A stretch of 64,000 nucleotides of DNA from Woeseiaceae bacterium. Its GTDB lineage: Bacteria; Pseudomonadota; Gammaproteobacteria; Steroidobacterales; Woeseiaceae. The stretch is taken from positions 1 through 64,000 of the forward strand of contig JANQGQ010000039.1 in NCBI GenBank assembly GCA_028277185.1. Reading direction: 5' to 3'. The notes under the pieces are model-generated. The model had not been told where the DNA came from. It made no database searches and saw nothing but the letters and a program-made list of their open reading frames with translations. The position numbers were made by a program, and so were the translations under genes. How positions within the stretch are numbered: the first letter of the stretch is position 1; each line of letters opens with the position of its first letter. Shown here piece by piece: positions 8,191 through 16,708 of the stretch.

Positions 8191-9876
8191 ATGAGCGATG
8201 ACGGGATGCGGCGCTATTCAAGCGTCGTGGTTGATGGAGACGAGCAGGCGCCGAGCAGAGCAATGCTTCGCGCCGTCGGGTTCACGGACGAAGACTTCGG
8301 GCGACCGCAGATCGGCATTGCGTCGACGTGGAGCATGGTTACCCCGTGCAACATGCATATCGGCGAACTCGCGGACGAAGCCGCGCGCGGGGCCGACGAG
8401 GCCGGCGGTAAAGGTGTCGTATTCAACACGATCAGCGTCTCGGACGGGATTTCGATGGGCACCCCCGGCATGCGGTATTCGCTGGTATCGCGGGAGATCA
8501 TCGCGGACTCGATCGAGGCCGTAGTGGGCGCGGAGGGCTTCGACGGCTTCGTGGCGATTGGCGGCTGCGACAAGAACATGCCGGGCTGCATGATGGCGAT
8601 TGCCAGACTGAACCGGCCTGCCGTGTTCGTATACGGCGGTACGATTCAACCGGGCGCAGGGCGTCGCGACATCGTATCGGTGTTCGAGGCCGTCGGCGCG
8701 CGCTCCAGCGGAAAGATCTCGGCCGAGGAACTGCTGGAGGTGGAGAAGACGGCAATCCCGGGGCCGGGTGCCTGTGGCGGCATGTATACGGCGAACACGA
8801 TGGCCTCGGCGATCGAGGCACTCGGGCTCAGTCTCGCCAACAGCTCCGCCCAGGAAGCCGTGTCCGGACAGAAACGCGACGATTGCCGGCGCGCTGCCGC
8901 GGCCGTCGTAGACCTCATACGCCGGGATATCAAGCCCAGCGATATCCTGAGCCGCGAGGCGTTCGAGAACGCCGTGGCGGTCGTAATTGCGCTCGGTGGC
9001 TCGACGAACGCCGTGCTGCACCTGCTCGCGATCGCCCGCGAAGCCGGTATTCCGCTGGAGCTCGACGACTTCACGGCAATCGGTAAGCGGGTGCCCGTCC
9101 TCGCCGATCTCAAGCCCAGCGGCCGCTACCTGATGTCGGAGCTCATCGCCATTGGCGGTATCCAGCCGCTGATGAAGCGCATGCTCGATGCCGGTCTGCT
9201 TCACGGTGACTGCCTCACCGTCACCGGGCAGACGCTGGCCGAGAATCTCCGGGACGTCGAAGACTACCCGCAAGGGCAGGACATCGTTCGCGACTTCGAC
9301 AATCCGATCAAACCCGACAGCCATTTGGCGGTTCTGTACGGCAACCTCGCGCCCGAAGGCTCGGTCGCGAAGATCACCGGGAAGGAGGGCCTGCGGTTCC
9401 GCGGCCGGGCGAAGGTCTACGGCGGTCAGGAGGCCGCGCTAAAGGCGATCCTCGCCGATGAGGTCGGCAAGGGCGACGTCGTCGTCATACGTTACGAAGG
9501 TCCGAAAGGGGCGCCCGGGATGCGCGAGATGCTCAGCCCGACCGGGGCTATCATGGGCAAGGGGCTCGGCGCCGACGTGGCGCTGCTGACCGACGGCCGC
9601 TTCTCGGGCGGCAGTCATGGTTTCGTGGTCGGGCATATCTCACCCGAAGCTGCCGTCGGCGGTCCGATAGCGCTCCTCGAGGACGGGGATACGATCGAGA
9701 TCGACGCGGAAGCCCGAAGCGTTCAGGTCGATCTCAGTCCGGCGGAACTCGACGCGCGACGTGCCGCCTGGCAGCGGCCCCCGTCGCCGGTGCGGCAAGG
9801 AGTGCTGGCGAAGTACCGGGCAGCCGTCTCTTCAGCCTCCGAGGGCGCCGTTACGATACCCGATGAGTGGGGCTAG
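8191..9876 (+). CDS. ilvD: dihydroxy-acid dehydratase
   Basis: This 561-residue iron-sulfur dehydratase converts 2,3-dihydroxy-isovalerate and 2,3-dihydroxy-3-methylvalerate to the keto acids that precede valine, leucine and isoleucine. The three cluster cysteines are in [23 protein letters not shown] and [12 protein letters not shown]. Its length matches the short bacterial 2Fe-2S form. Start ATG 8191 follows an AGAGAG motif; an in-frame ATG at 8137 would lie inside the right arm of the upstream inverted repeat and is less likely. The other branched-chain genes (ilvC, leuABCD) are about 12 kb away on the opposite strand, and ilvBN is not in the window. Confidence 0.97.
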   Translation: MSDDGMRRYSSVVVDGDEQAPSRAMLRAVGFTDEDFGRPQIGIASTWSMVTPCNMHIGELADEAARGADEAGGKGVVFNTISVSDGISMGTPGMRYSLVSREIIADSIEAVVGAEGFDGFVAIGGCDKNMPGCMMAIARLNRPAVFVYGGTIQPGAGRRDIVSVFEAVGARSSGKISAEELLEVEKTAIPGPGACGGMYTANTMASAIEALGLSLANSSAQEAVSGQKRDDCRRAAAAVVDLIRRDIKPSDILSREAFENAVAVVIALGGSTNAVLHLLAIAREAGIPLELDDFTAIGKRVPVLADLKPSGRYLMSELIAIGGIQPLMKRMLDAGLLHGDCLTVTGQTLAENLRDVEDYPQGQDIVRDFDNPIKPDSHLAVLYGNLAPEGSVAKITGKEGLRFRGRAKVYGGQEAALKAILADEVGKGDVVVIRYEGPKGAPGMREMLSPTGAIMGKGLGADVALLTDGRFSGGSHGFVVGHISPEAAVGGPIALLEDGDTIEIDAEARSVQVDLSPAELDARRAAWQRPPSPVRQGVLAKYRAAVSSASEGAVTIPDEWG

Positions 9877-9913
9877 GGAGTCGTTGCCCGGGCTGGTTGA
9901 CCCCGTTTGGCAC

Positions 9914-9942
9914 TTGACGTTTCGCGTGAGGTCCGCTCTACT
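9914..9942 (+). promoter_or_regulatory. sigma70-like promoter of the lysC leader
   Basis: A -35 hexamer TTGACG (9914-9919) and a -10 hexamer TCTACT (9937-9942) are separated by 17 bp. The expected start point, 7 nt after the -10, is the A of the leader ATG at 9949, so the transcript would be leaderless for the small ORF that follows. Confidence 0.55.
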
Positions 9943-9948
9943 CGACAC

Positions 9949-10068
9949 ATGCGAGTTTTCGACGCCCTCGTAAAGTGCCTGCGCATCGATTCCAGCGATG
10001 TGAAAAAACAGCTAAAACACACGGCGCGCCAGAGGTGCGTGGGCGTCAATGACGGGTGTCCGGCCTAG
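9949..10068 (+). CDS. candidate leaderless leader peptide of lysC-lysA (39 aa)
   Basis: This short ORF starts 6 nt after the -10 hexamer and has no Shine-Dalgarno. It contains four lysine codons, three of them clustered in DVKKQLK (residues 17-23), and ends in TAG 31 nt before an intrinsic terminator. The layout (promoter, small lysine-containing ORF, terminator, lysine biosynthesis gene) matches ribosome-mediated attenuation, in which stalling at lysine codons would prevent terminator folding. A GTGGG near the end of the ORF (10039-10043) can pair with the terminator 5' arm CCCGC through one G-U pair and is a possible anti-terminator. The ORF was recognised by layout only and has no known homologue I can name. 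It could instead be a non-coding leader. Confidence 0.45.
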   Translation: MRVFDALVKCLRIDSSDVKKQLKHTARQRCVGVNDGCPA

Positions 10069-10098
10069 ACGAAGAACAATCCCGGATCCGTCGACAAG

Positions 10099-10129
10099 CC
10101 CGCAGGAACCTCCTCGCGGGTTTTTTTTT
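10099..10129 (+). terminator. intrinsic terminator / attenuator before lysC-lysA
   Basis: The stem CCCGC-AGGA pairs with TCCT-(C)-GCGGG around an ACC loop, with one bulged C, and is followed by nine T residues (10121-10129). It ends 36 nt before the lysC-lysA ATG and so would terminate the leader transcript before the gene. The loop side GGAACCTC (10105-10112) is complementary to GGGGTTCC just upstream of the lysC start. Confidence 0.85.
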
Positions 10130-10165
10130 GCCTGACCTGAAAGGGGTTCCGTCCCTCCCAATACC

Positions 10166-12796
10166 ATGAACGAAGCACGATTCGATGACAGCAGCGCCCT
10201 TGGCGTACCGCCGAACATCGCCCGCTCCGAGTGGGTGGTTCTGAAGTTCGGCGGAACCAGCATCTCCAGCGCGGAAAACTGGGAGCGGATCGCCGCACTG
10301 CTCGACCGCCGCCTGAAAGCGAACCTGCGACCGGTGGTCGTCCACTCGGCGCTTGCCGGTGTTTCCGACGATCTGGAGGCATTGCTCGGGAGTGCGGTCC
10401 GCAACGAGGACAGCAGCACGCTGAGCGAGCTCAGAGAGCGGCACGTGGAGCTTGCGACCGCACTCGGGCTCGGCGCCGAATCTACGCTCGACGATCTTTT
10501 CGACGAACTCGCGCAACTGGTCGCCGGTATTCGGCTGATCCGGGAAGTCAGCGTCCGGGTGCGGGTCCGGGTCATGGCGCTCGGCGAGCTGATGGCAAGC
10601 CGGATCGCCGTAGCCTTCCTCGCCGCGCGCGGTCTTCCGGTTACGGCAGTCGACGCGCGGGAACTGCTGACCAGCCGGACCGAGGGCCACGCGAATCGCG
10701 AGCGAAACTTTCTCGCGGCGGTTTGCGACTATGCGTATGACGCGGACACGCAGCGGCGTCTCGAGGCGCTATCGCCGGTGATCGTCACCCAGGGTTTCAT
10801 CGCCCGGAACGAACAGGGCGAAACGGTCCTGCTCGGACGCGGCGGATCGGATACGTCTGCCGCCTACCTGGCCGCCCGGCTCGGCGCGCGACGTCTGGAG
10901 ATCTGGAGCGACGTGCCGGGCATGTTCACCGCTAACCCGCGGCGGATTCCGTCCGCCCGGCTGCTGGCCTCGCTCCGCTACGACGAGGCGCAGGAACTGG
11001 CTTCCGCGGGCAGCAGCGTTCTGCATCCGCGCTGCCTCTCTCCACTTAGAAACAACGGTATTCCGCTGTTCGTGCGCTGCACGGAAACCCCGGACCTGCC
11101 CGGCACCGTCATCTCGGCCGCGACCGAAGAGACGGAGCCCCAGGTCAAGGGCATATGCCTGCGCTCCGGGCTGACGCTGGTCTCCATGACCAGCGTGGGC
11201 ATGTGGCACGAAGCGGGCTTTCTCGCCAGGGTATTCGCCGTGTTTGGGGAGCTCGGTGTATCCGTGGATCTCGTTTCGACATCCGAGACCAACGTCACCG
11301 TGTCGATCGATCCGGCAGACGGCGGACTGGACGGACCCACGCGCGATGCGCTGATCGACGATCTGAAGAGCATTTGCCGCGTGGAAGTGATCGAGAACTG
11401 CGCCGCGGTCAGTCTCGTCGGCGGAAAGATTCGCACGATCATGCCGCGGCTTGCGCCTGCGCTCGAGGTCTTCGAGGAAGAGCGCGTGCACCTGATGTCG
11501 CAGGCGGCGAACGACCTGAACCTGACCTTCGTCGTCGATGCCGAACAGGGACCGCGGCTCGTCGGCAAGCTTCACAGCTCCATCATTCCGGCGGCCGGCG
11601 GGAGCGCCGCGTTCGGACCGAGCTGGGAGTCGCTGCGTGCCGGGGATGAAGCCGCGGCGCCGCGCAGCGAGACCTGGTGGAGTCGGCGGCGTGCCGAACT
11701 GCTCGAGTTGGCCCTCGGGCAGCCGAACGCCTACGTATACGACCGGGCCACGGTTCAGGCGGCTGCGCGCGGCCTCAAGAACCTCGCCAGCGTCGACCGG
11801 GTTCTGTACGCCGTCAAGGCGAACTTCAATTCGGCGCTGTTGAGCATTCTGGACGGGGAGGGGGTCGACTTCGAGTGCGTTTCGCCCGGGGAGGTGCGCT
11901 GGCTCGAAGAAAAACTGCCGGACTTCGATACCTCGCGAATCCTGTTCACGCCGAACTTCGCGCCGCGCGAGGAGTATGCCTGGGGACTGGCGAAGGGCCT
12001 GCTCGTTACGCTGGACAACCTGTTTCCGCTCGAAGCGTGGCCCGAGCTGTTCGAGGGCCGGCGCATCGCCGTAAGGGTCGACCCGGGCCAGGGACGCGGG
12101 CATCACGAGCACGTCAAGACGGCTGGCGTCCACTCGAAATTCGGCATCCCGCGCTTCGAACTGGCAGCGCTGAAACGCCTCGTAGCGCGCGCGGGTGCGA
12201 CGGTCGTGGGCATCCACGCGCACAGCGGCAGCGGCATCCTCGATCCGATGAACTGGCACAAGGTGGCGGCTGAACTCGTCCAGGTGGCAGACGAATTCCC
12301 CGAAGTCGAGTTCATCGATCTCGGCGGAGGACTCGGCATCCCGGAGAAGCCCGGCGACAAACCGTTCGATCTCGCGAGGCTCGATGAACTGCTGGCGGAG
12401 TTTCGCGCCGAACATCCGAAGTACCGGCTCTGGCTGGAGCCCGGACGGTATCTGGTCGCGCAGTCCGGGGTCCTGCTCACGCACGTTACCCAAACGAAAG
12501 GCAAGGGCGACATGCGCTATGTGGGGGTCGGGACCGGGATGAACTCGCTGATCAGACCGGCGCTCTACGGTGCGTATCATGAAATCGTCAATCTCACGCG
12601 CTACGAGGAGCCGGCCACGTTGCCGGCCACCGTCGTCGGCCCGATCTGCGAGACCGGCGACCGCCTCGGCAGCGACCGGCTCCTTCCCGACTGCAGGGAA
12701 GGCGACGTCATCCTGGTCGCCAACACCGGCGCCTACGGCTACGCGATGAGTTCCCGCTACAATCTGCGGGAAGCGGCGGACGAAATCGTCATCTGA
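10166..12796 (+). CDS. bifunctional aspartate kinase / diaminopimelate decarboxylase
   Basis: This 876-residue fusion joins the first and last enzymes of lysine synthesis. The N-terminal half (about 25-460) is aspartate kinase: nucleotide motif VLKFGGTSISSAENW, GRGGSDTSAAYLAARLGA, and tandem ACT-type regulatory segments (LTLVSMTSVGMW, AAVSLVGGKIRT). The C-terminal half (about 510-876) is a PLP fold-type III decarboxylase. Its Schiff-base lysine is in YAVKANFN (about K551), with HAHSGSGI, EPGRYLVAQSG and the substrate cysteine of GPICETGDRLG. The same fusion is known in Xanthomonadales. It allows feedback by lysine at the ACT domains and direct coupling of both steps. It stands alone behind the leader and terminator described above. 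Confidence 0.95.
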   Translation: MNEARFDDSSALGVPPNIARSEWVVLKFGGTSISSAENWERIAALLDRRLKANLRPVVVHSALAGVSDDLEALLGSAVRNEDSSTLSELRERHVELATALGLGAESTLDDLFDELAQLVAGIRLIREVSVRVRVRVMALGELMASRIAVAFLAARGLPVTAVDARELLTSRTEGHANRERNFLAAVCDYAYDADTQRRLEALSPVIVTQGFIARNEQGETVLLGRGGSDTSAAYLAARLGARRLEIWSDVPGMFTANPRRIPSARLLASLRYDEAQELASAGSSVLHPRCLSPLRNNGIPLFVRCTETPDLPGTVISAATEETEPQVKGICLRSGLTLVSMTSVGMWHEAGFLARVFAVFGELGVSVDLVSTSETNVTVSIDPADGGLDGPTRDALIDDLKSICRVEVIENCAAVSLVGGKIRTIMPRLAPALEVFEEERVHLMSQAANDLNLTFVVDAEQGPRLVGKLHSSIIPAAGGSAAFGPSWESLRAGDEAAAPRSETWWSRRRAELLELALGQPNAYVYDRATVQAAARGLKNLASVDRVLYAVKANFNSALLSILDGEGVDFECVSPGEVRWLEEKLPDFDTSRILFTPNFAPREEYAWGLAKGLLVTLDNLFPLEAWPELFEGRRIAVRVDPGQGRGHHEHVKTAGVHSKFGIPRFELAALKRLVARAGATVVGIHAHSGSGILDPMNWHKVAAELVQVADEFPEVEFIDLGGGLGIPEKPGDKPFDLARLDELLAEFRAEHPKYRLWLEPGRYLVAQSGVLLTHVTQTKGKGDMRYVGVGTGMNSLIRPALYGAYHEIVNLTRYEEPATLPATVVGPICETGDRLGSDRLLPDCREGDVILVANTGAYGYAMSSRYNLREAADEIVI

Positions 12797-12842
12797 CGGC
12801 GGACCGGACCCGTTCCGGCAGAGCCCGGTGGAGGGCAAGCCC

Positions 12843-13200
12843 ATGAAACTGTATTGGTCAACGAAAAGCCGCGCGCGGGCCGTACCTGTTCTGGACGATG
12901 TACACACCGGCCGTCGTCGAGCCCGCGCTGGCCGAGAAGTTCAGCGGCGCCGAGACCAATCCCCGCAGCCACGCCTGGGGCGACTTCGGCCTGATGCTCG
13001 ACACGCTGGAGGAGGGCATCGGCGATAAGCCGTGGGTGCTCGGTGAGGAGTTCACGGCTGCGGACGTCATGCTCGGCTCGAGCGTGATCTTCATGCAGCT
13101 CTTCGGCGTGCTTCCCGCCGCCTCCCGGCTGGCCGCCTATGCGGACCGCTGCATGGCGCGGCCGGCTTACCGGAAGGCCGCCGCGCTCGACGAGGACTGA
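12843..13200 (+). pseudogene. glutathione S-transferase remnant with internal deletion
   Basis: The first codons after ATG 12843 encode MKLYWSTKSRA, the usual beginning of bacterial GSTs. About 10 codons later the sequence jumps, in another frame, to RGPYLFWTMYTPAVVEP, which belongs to the C-terminal helical domain. That frame then runs intact to the stop at 13198-13200 (ending in PAYRKAAALDED). The thioredoxin-like N-terminal domain, about 70-80 residues, is therefore missing and the junction near 12868-12885 is frameshifted. An ORF could restart at the ATG at 12898 and give the 100-residue C-terminal domain alone, but without a glutathione-binding domain. It follows lysC-lysA and is convergent with hisE. 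Confidence 0.75.
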
Positions 13201-13227
13201 GCGCTCGCGGCACGCCTCGCTTCGGCG

Positions 13228-13533
13228 CTATCCCGCATTGTCACGATGCCGCTCCTCGAGCACCGTGAGAACGTCGCCAAGGCTCATGTCGCGATCGCGC
13301 AAGAGAACGAGCAGGTGATAGAGCAGGTCGGCGGCCTCGTCGGCAATCGCGGTCTTGTCTTCGCCGAGCGCGGCAAGCGCGACCTCGACCCCTTCTTCGC
13401 CCACCTTTTGCGCGACGCGCCGCGTACCGGCCGCGAGGAGCCGCGCCGTGTAGCTGGAGTCCGGATCGGCGCCGGCGCGTTCTGCGATGATGCTCTCGAG
13501 TTCGAGCAGAAAACTCATCGACCGGGCGTTCAC
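13228..13533 (-). CDS. hisE: phosphoribosyl-ATP pyrophosphatase
   Basis: This 101-residue MazG-like all-alpha enzyme hydrolyses phosphoribosyl-ATP to phosphoribosyl-AMP, the second step of histidine synthesis. The metal-binding motif [12 protein letters not shown] and the later [14 protein letters not shown] are typical. GTG 13533 overlaps the hisF stop as GTGA; ATG at 13518 (MSFLLELE) is an alternative. It is the last gene of the operon. The HisI cyclohydrolase domain, often fused at the N-terminus of HisE in gammaproteobacteria, is absent here and nowhere else in this window. Confidence 0.94.
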   Translation of the reverse strand: MNARSMSFLLELESIIAERAGADPDSSYTARLLAAGTRRVAQKVGEEGVEVALAALGEDKTAIADEAADLLYHLLVLLRDRDMSLGDVLTVLEERHRDNAG

Positions 13534-14312
13534 GCCGACTCACCTCCAGGACGCATCTCGATACCATCCCGGAGTAGCGCCTCCTTGAGCGCGGGGATCG
13601 CGATCTCACCGCTGTGGAATACGCTGGCGGCAAGCGCGGCATCGACTCGTGCCTGCCTGAAGACGGCGCTGAAGTGCCCGATTGCGCCGGCGCCGCCCGA
13701 GGCAACCAGCGGTACCGTCGACACCCGGCGGACGGCTGCCAGCTGCGCGACGTCGTAGCCCTTGCGCACGCCGTCCTGGTTCATGCAGTTCAGCACGATC
13801 TCACCGGCGCCGCGATCCTGAGCTTCGCGGACCCACTCGAGCGTGCCGCGTTTCGCGGGAGCGGTTTTGTCCGGATCGCCCGTGTACTGGTACACCAGGT
13901 AGTCATCGTCCTCCTGCCGGCTGTCCACGCCGAGTACGACACACTGAGTACCGAATCGGCCGGCGAGTTCGTCGATCAGCGCGGGCCGCTCCAGTGCCGG
14001 TGTGTTGACGGAAATCTTGTCCGCGCCCTTGTTCAGTACTTCCTCGGCATCCGCCAGCGAGCGGATGCCGCCCGCGACGCAAAACGGGATATCGAGAATT
14101 CGGGCAACCGTCGACACCCAGCTGCGATCGACGCTGCGGCCGTCCGGACTCGCGGTGATATCGTAGAACACCAACTCGTCGGCGCCTTCCTCGCAGTAGC
14201 GCCGGGCGAGGTCGACGATGTCGCCGACAACGCGGTGATTGCGGAACTGAACGCCCTTGACGACCTTGCCGTCACGGACGTCGAGGCAGGGGATTATGCG
14301 TTTTGCGGGAAT
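13530..14312 (-). CDS. hisF: imidazole glycerol phosphate synthase cyclase subunit, ATT start
   Basis: This 260-residue TIM barrel uses ammonia from HisH to cyclise PRFAR to imidazole glycerol phosphate and AICAR. The first catalytic aspartate is in [19 protein letters not shown] at the extreme N-terminus. Later parts include [10 protein letters not shown] and [11 protein letters not shown]. No ATG, GTG or TTG in this frame lies close enough upstream to start the protein, and none downstream keeps the catalytic aspartate. The codon at the expected place is ATT (14312-14310), preceded by GAGG at 7-nt spacing. The gene overlaps the hisA 3' end by 19 nt, so coupling may help initiation. Confidence 0.9.
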   Translation of the reverse strand: MPAKRIIPCLDVRDGKVVKGVQFRNHRVVGDIVDLARRYCEEGADELVFYDITASPDGRSVDRSWVSTVARILDIPFCVAGGIRSLADAEEVLNKGADKISVNTPALERPALIDELAGRFGTQCVVLGVDSRQEDDDYLVYQYTGDPDKTAPAKRGTLEWVREAQDRGAGEIVLNCMNQDGVRKGYDVAQLAAVRRVSTVPLVASGGAGAIGHFSAVFRQARVDAALAASVFHSGEIAIPALKEALLRDGIEMRPGGESA

Positions 14313-15034
14313 GTGGCCACCTCGTCGGGAGTGATCGCACCGTCCAGCAGCGCACGACCCGTAATCGCGGCTGGAAGGCCCGTCGCCGCAAGCGTGCGCA
14401 GGTCTTCGACGTCGCGAACGCCCCCGGAAGCCTGCAGCAGGAGTTCCGGGAAGCGGCTGAGGATTTCGCGGTAGAGTGCCGTGTTCGGGCCGGCCATTGC
14501 GCCGTCGCGGCTGACGTCGGTACAGAGAACGTGCGCCAGGCCATGCTCCTTGAAGTAGGCGATGCAGTCCCACAGGCTGGTTTCGCTCGAACGCGTCCAG
14601 CCGTGGGTTGCAAGCCACGGCACGCCGTCCTCGCCGATCCGAACGTCGAGCGCGAGCACCACCCGGTCGCTGCCGAAGGCGGTCAGCCACTCCGCCACGT
14701 CGTCCGGGCGGCTGACGGCGAGGCTGCCGATCACGCAGCGCGAGACGCCGGCATCGAACCAGCGCGACAGCGCCTCGCGGCTGCGGAGACCGCCCCCGAG
14801 CTGGACGCGTATCGGCGCGCGCTCCGCGATCCCTTCGACGATGGAGCGATTGCGCTGCGTTCCCGACTGCGCGCCGTCGAGATCGACCACGTGCAGCGTT
14901 TCGACGTCGAGCTCGGCGAAGGCAAGCGCCATCCCCACGGGATCGTCCGAGTATTCGGTCTGGCGGTCGAAGTCGCCCTTGAACAGGCGCACGCACTTGC
15001 CGTCCTTGAGATCGATCGCGGGAATGATCTTCAT
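14294..15034 (-). CDS. hisA: phosphoribosylformimino-AICAR-phosphate isomerase
   Basis: This 246-residue TIM barrel isomerises ProFAR to PRFAR. It shows the HisA signature [20 protein letters not shown] with the N-terminal catalytic aspartate, [16 protein letters not shown] and [15 protein letters not shown] with the second catalytic aspartate. Start ATG overlaps the hisH stop as ATGA. The 3' end overlaps hisF by 19 nt. Confidence 0.96.
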   Translation of the reverse strand: MKIIPAIDLKDGKCVRLFKGDFDRQTEYSDDPVGMALAFAELDVETLHVVDLDGAQSGTQRNRSIVEGIAERAPIRVQLGGGLRSREALSRWFDAGVSRCVIGSLAVSRPDDVAEWLTAFGSDRVVLALDVRIGEDGVPWLATHGWTRSSETSLWDCIAYFKEHGLAHVLCTDVSRDGAMAGPNTALYREILSRFPELLLQASGGVRDVEDLRTLAATGLPAAITGRALLDGAITPDEVATFPQNA

Positions 15035-15633
15035 ACGCCCGGCGCCGCGAAGTTCCGCAGAAGCGTTGCTCCTGCCGCGGACGAACGCTCCGGATGGAAC
15101 TGGGCCGCGACGAAGTTGCCGCTGCGAACGATCGCCGAGAACTCGGCGCCGTGGGTGGCGGTCGCAAGCGTATAGTCGCCGACCGGCAGAGCGTAGCTGT
15201 GCAGATAGTAGTACCAGCTCTCGTCCGCGATACCGTCCAGCAGCGGATCCCTGCTGACGTGCCGCGTCATGCACCAGCCCATGTTCGGTACCGGAAGGTC
15301 GTTTCGCGCCTCGAGTCGCCTGGCCAGGCCGGGGAGTACGCCGAGACAGTCCACGTCGTCTTCCTCCGACGCCTCGGCGAGAAGCTGCATCCCCAGACAG
15401 ATACCGAGCACGGGTTGCTCGAGACCGCGGATCACGTCGACGAGGCCGTGTTCCCTCAGTCTTGCCATCGAGTCGCGCGCGGCGCCGACTCCGGGCAGCA
15501 GCACGCGTTCCGCTCTGCGTATCGTTTCCGCATCGACGGTCAGTTCCGCGGCAACGCCGAGCCGCGCGAGGGCAAACTCGAGCGATGCAATGTTGGCGCC
15601 GCCACTGTCGACGATCGCGATCCGGGCGCTCAT
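15031..15633 (-). CDS. hisH: imidazole glycerol phosphate synthase glutaminase subunit
   Basis: This 200-residue class I glutamine amidotransferase supplies ammonia to HisF. The nucleophile cysteine is in [10 protein letters not shown], and the His-Glu pair is in [10 protein letters not shown]. The oxyanion-strand region [12 protein letters not shown] is also present. The ATG overlaps the hisB stop (ATGA) and the stop overlaps hisA (ATGA). A 225-codon frame extends further upstream, but [19 protein letters not shown] is the family's normal start. Confidence 0.96.
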   Translation of the reverse strand: MSARIAIVDSGGANIASLEFALARLGVAAELTVDAETIRRAERVLLPGVGAARDSMARLREHGLVDVIRGLEQPVLGICLGMQLLAEASEEDDVDCLGVLPGLARRLEARNDLPVPNMGWCMTRHVSRDPLLDGIADESWYYYLHSYALPVGDYTLATATHGAEFSAIVRSGNFVAAQFHPERSSAAGATLLRNFAAPGV

Positions 15634-16703
15634 GCCAGCAGGCCTTTCGTCGACGGCAGATCCGAGTCTTCGCGGCGGATCGCCTGCCGCAATGCCCGGC
15701 CGACACACTTGAAGCAGCTCTCGACCATGTGGTGATTGTTGGCGCCGCGCACTTCCAGATGCAGCGCCGCGCCCAGCGACTCCGCCAGCGAGCGGAAGAA
15801 GTGCTCGACCATCTCGGTCGAGAGCGCGCCGACACGGTCGCGGGTGAACGCGCCGTTGAACACGAAGGCGCCGCGTCCCGACAGATCGAGCGAGCAGCGT
15901 GCCTCGCTCTCGTCCATCGGGACCGTGAATCCGTAGCGCCCGATACCTCGCTTGTCACCGAGCGCCTCGCGAAGCGCCGCGCCGAGACAGATTGCGGTGT
16001 CCTCGACCGTATGGTGTTCGTCCACCTCCAGATCGCCGCGAACGGCGAGTTCGAGCCCAAAGCCGCCGTGCTTCGCTACCTGTTCGAGCATGTGATCGAA
16101 GAACCCGATCCCGGTGTCGATCCGCGTCGCCTGCGCATCGTCGAGGTTCACCGAGACGTCGATCGCGGTCTCGCGGGTTTGCCGGGTTACCGTCGCGCGG
16201 CGGTCGCCACCGCACAGCGCCCGTGCGATCGCGCGCCAGTCCTGGCCATCCGCTCCCCCGACGCGGATGCCCGCGATGCCGATGTTTCGGGCCAGCTCGA
16301 GATCGGTGTCCCGGTCGCCGATGACGGCGCTCTGCTCCAGATCGAGGTCGGTCCGCGCGAGAAAACGCGTTAGCAGCCCGGTGCGCGGCTTGCGGCACGC
16401 GCAATCGTCTTCGGGCATGTGCGGACAGATGAACTCCTCGCGGAAGCGGATGCCCTGCGACTCGAACAGGGCGATCACGTGGCGGTGGCAGCGTTCGAAG
16501 TCGGCCATCGGGAAGGCGTCGGTTCCAAGACCGTCCTGGTTGCTGACCAGAACGAACTCGAAACCGGCGGCGGCGAGGTCCAGCATTGCGGGGATTACCC
16601 CGGGCAGCAGGCGGATCTTGTCGAGCCTGTCGACCTGCTCATCATCCGGCTCTTCGATCAGGGTGCCGTCGCGGTCGACGAAAAGAACTTTGCGTTTGGC
16701 CAT
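15630..16703 (-). CDS. hisB: bifunctional histidinol-phosphatase / imidazoleglycerol-phosphate dehydratase
   Basis: This 357-residue fusion has an N-terminal HAD-type histidinol-phosphate phosphatase (residues 1-165) and a C-terminal dehydratase (about 167-357). The phosphatase shows DRDGTL nucleophile motif, VSNQDG, zinc-loop cysteines in CPHMPEDDCACRKP, and GDRDTDLE. The dehydratase shows the metal-binding motifs FFDHMLEQVAKHG, DEHHTVED and RGANNHHMVESCFK. It catalyses steps seven and nine of the pathway. The open frame extends upstream inside hisC; ATG 16703 (MAKRKVLFVDRDG) is the family start. The gap to hisC is 5 bp. Confidence 0.96.
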   Translation of the reverse strand: MAKRKVLFVDRDGTLIEEPDDEQVDRLDKIRLLPGVIPAMLDLAAAGFEFVLVSNQDGLGTDAFPMADFERCHRHVIALFESQGIRFREEFICPHMPEDDCACRKPRTGLLTRFLARTDLDLEQSAVIGDRDTDLELARNIGIAGIRVGGADGQDWRAIARALCGGDRRATVTRQTRETAIDVSVNLDDAQATRIDTGIGFFDHMLEQVAKHGGFGLELAVRGDLEVDEHHTVEDTAICLGAALREALGDKRGIGRYGFTVPMDESEARCSLDLSGRGAFVFNGAFTRDRVGALSTEMVEHFFRSLAESLGAALHLEVRGANNHHMVESCFKCVGRALRQAIRREDSDLPSTKGLLA

Positions 16704-16708
16704 GGTGG

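Noticed and set aside
10031..10080. AGAGGTGCG motif in the lysC leader, identical to the conserved 5' part of lysine (L-box) riboswitches
   Set aside because: Only about 70 nt remain before the terminator, and the other conserved L-box cores are absent. A full aptamer needs roughly 170 nt, so the motif is probably a coincidence within the leader ORF. A covariance-model search (RF00168) would settle it.
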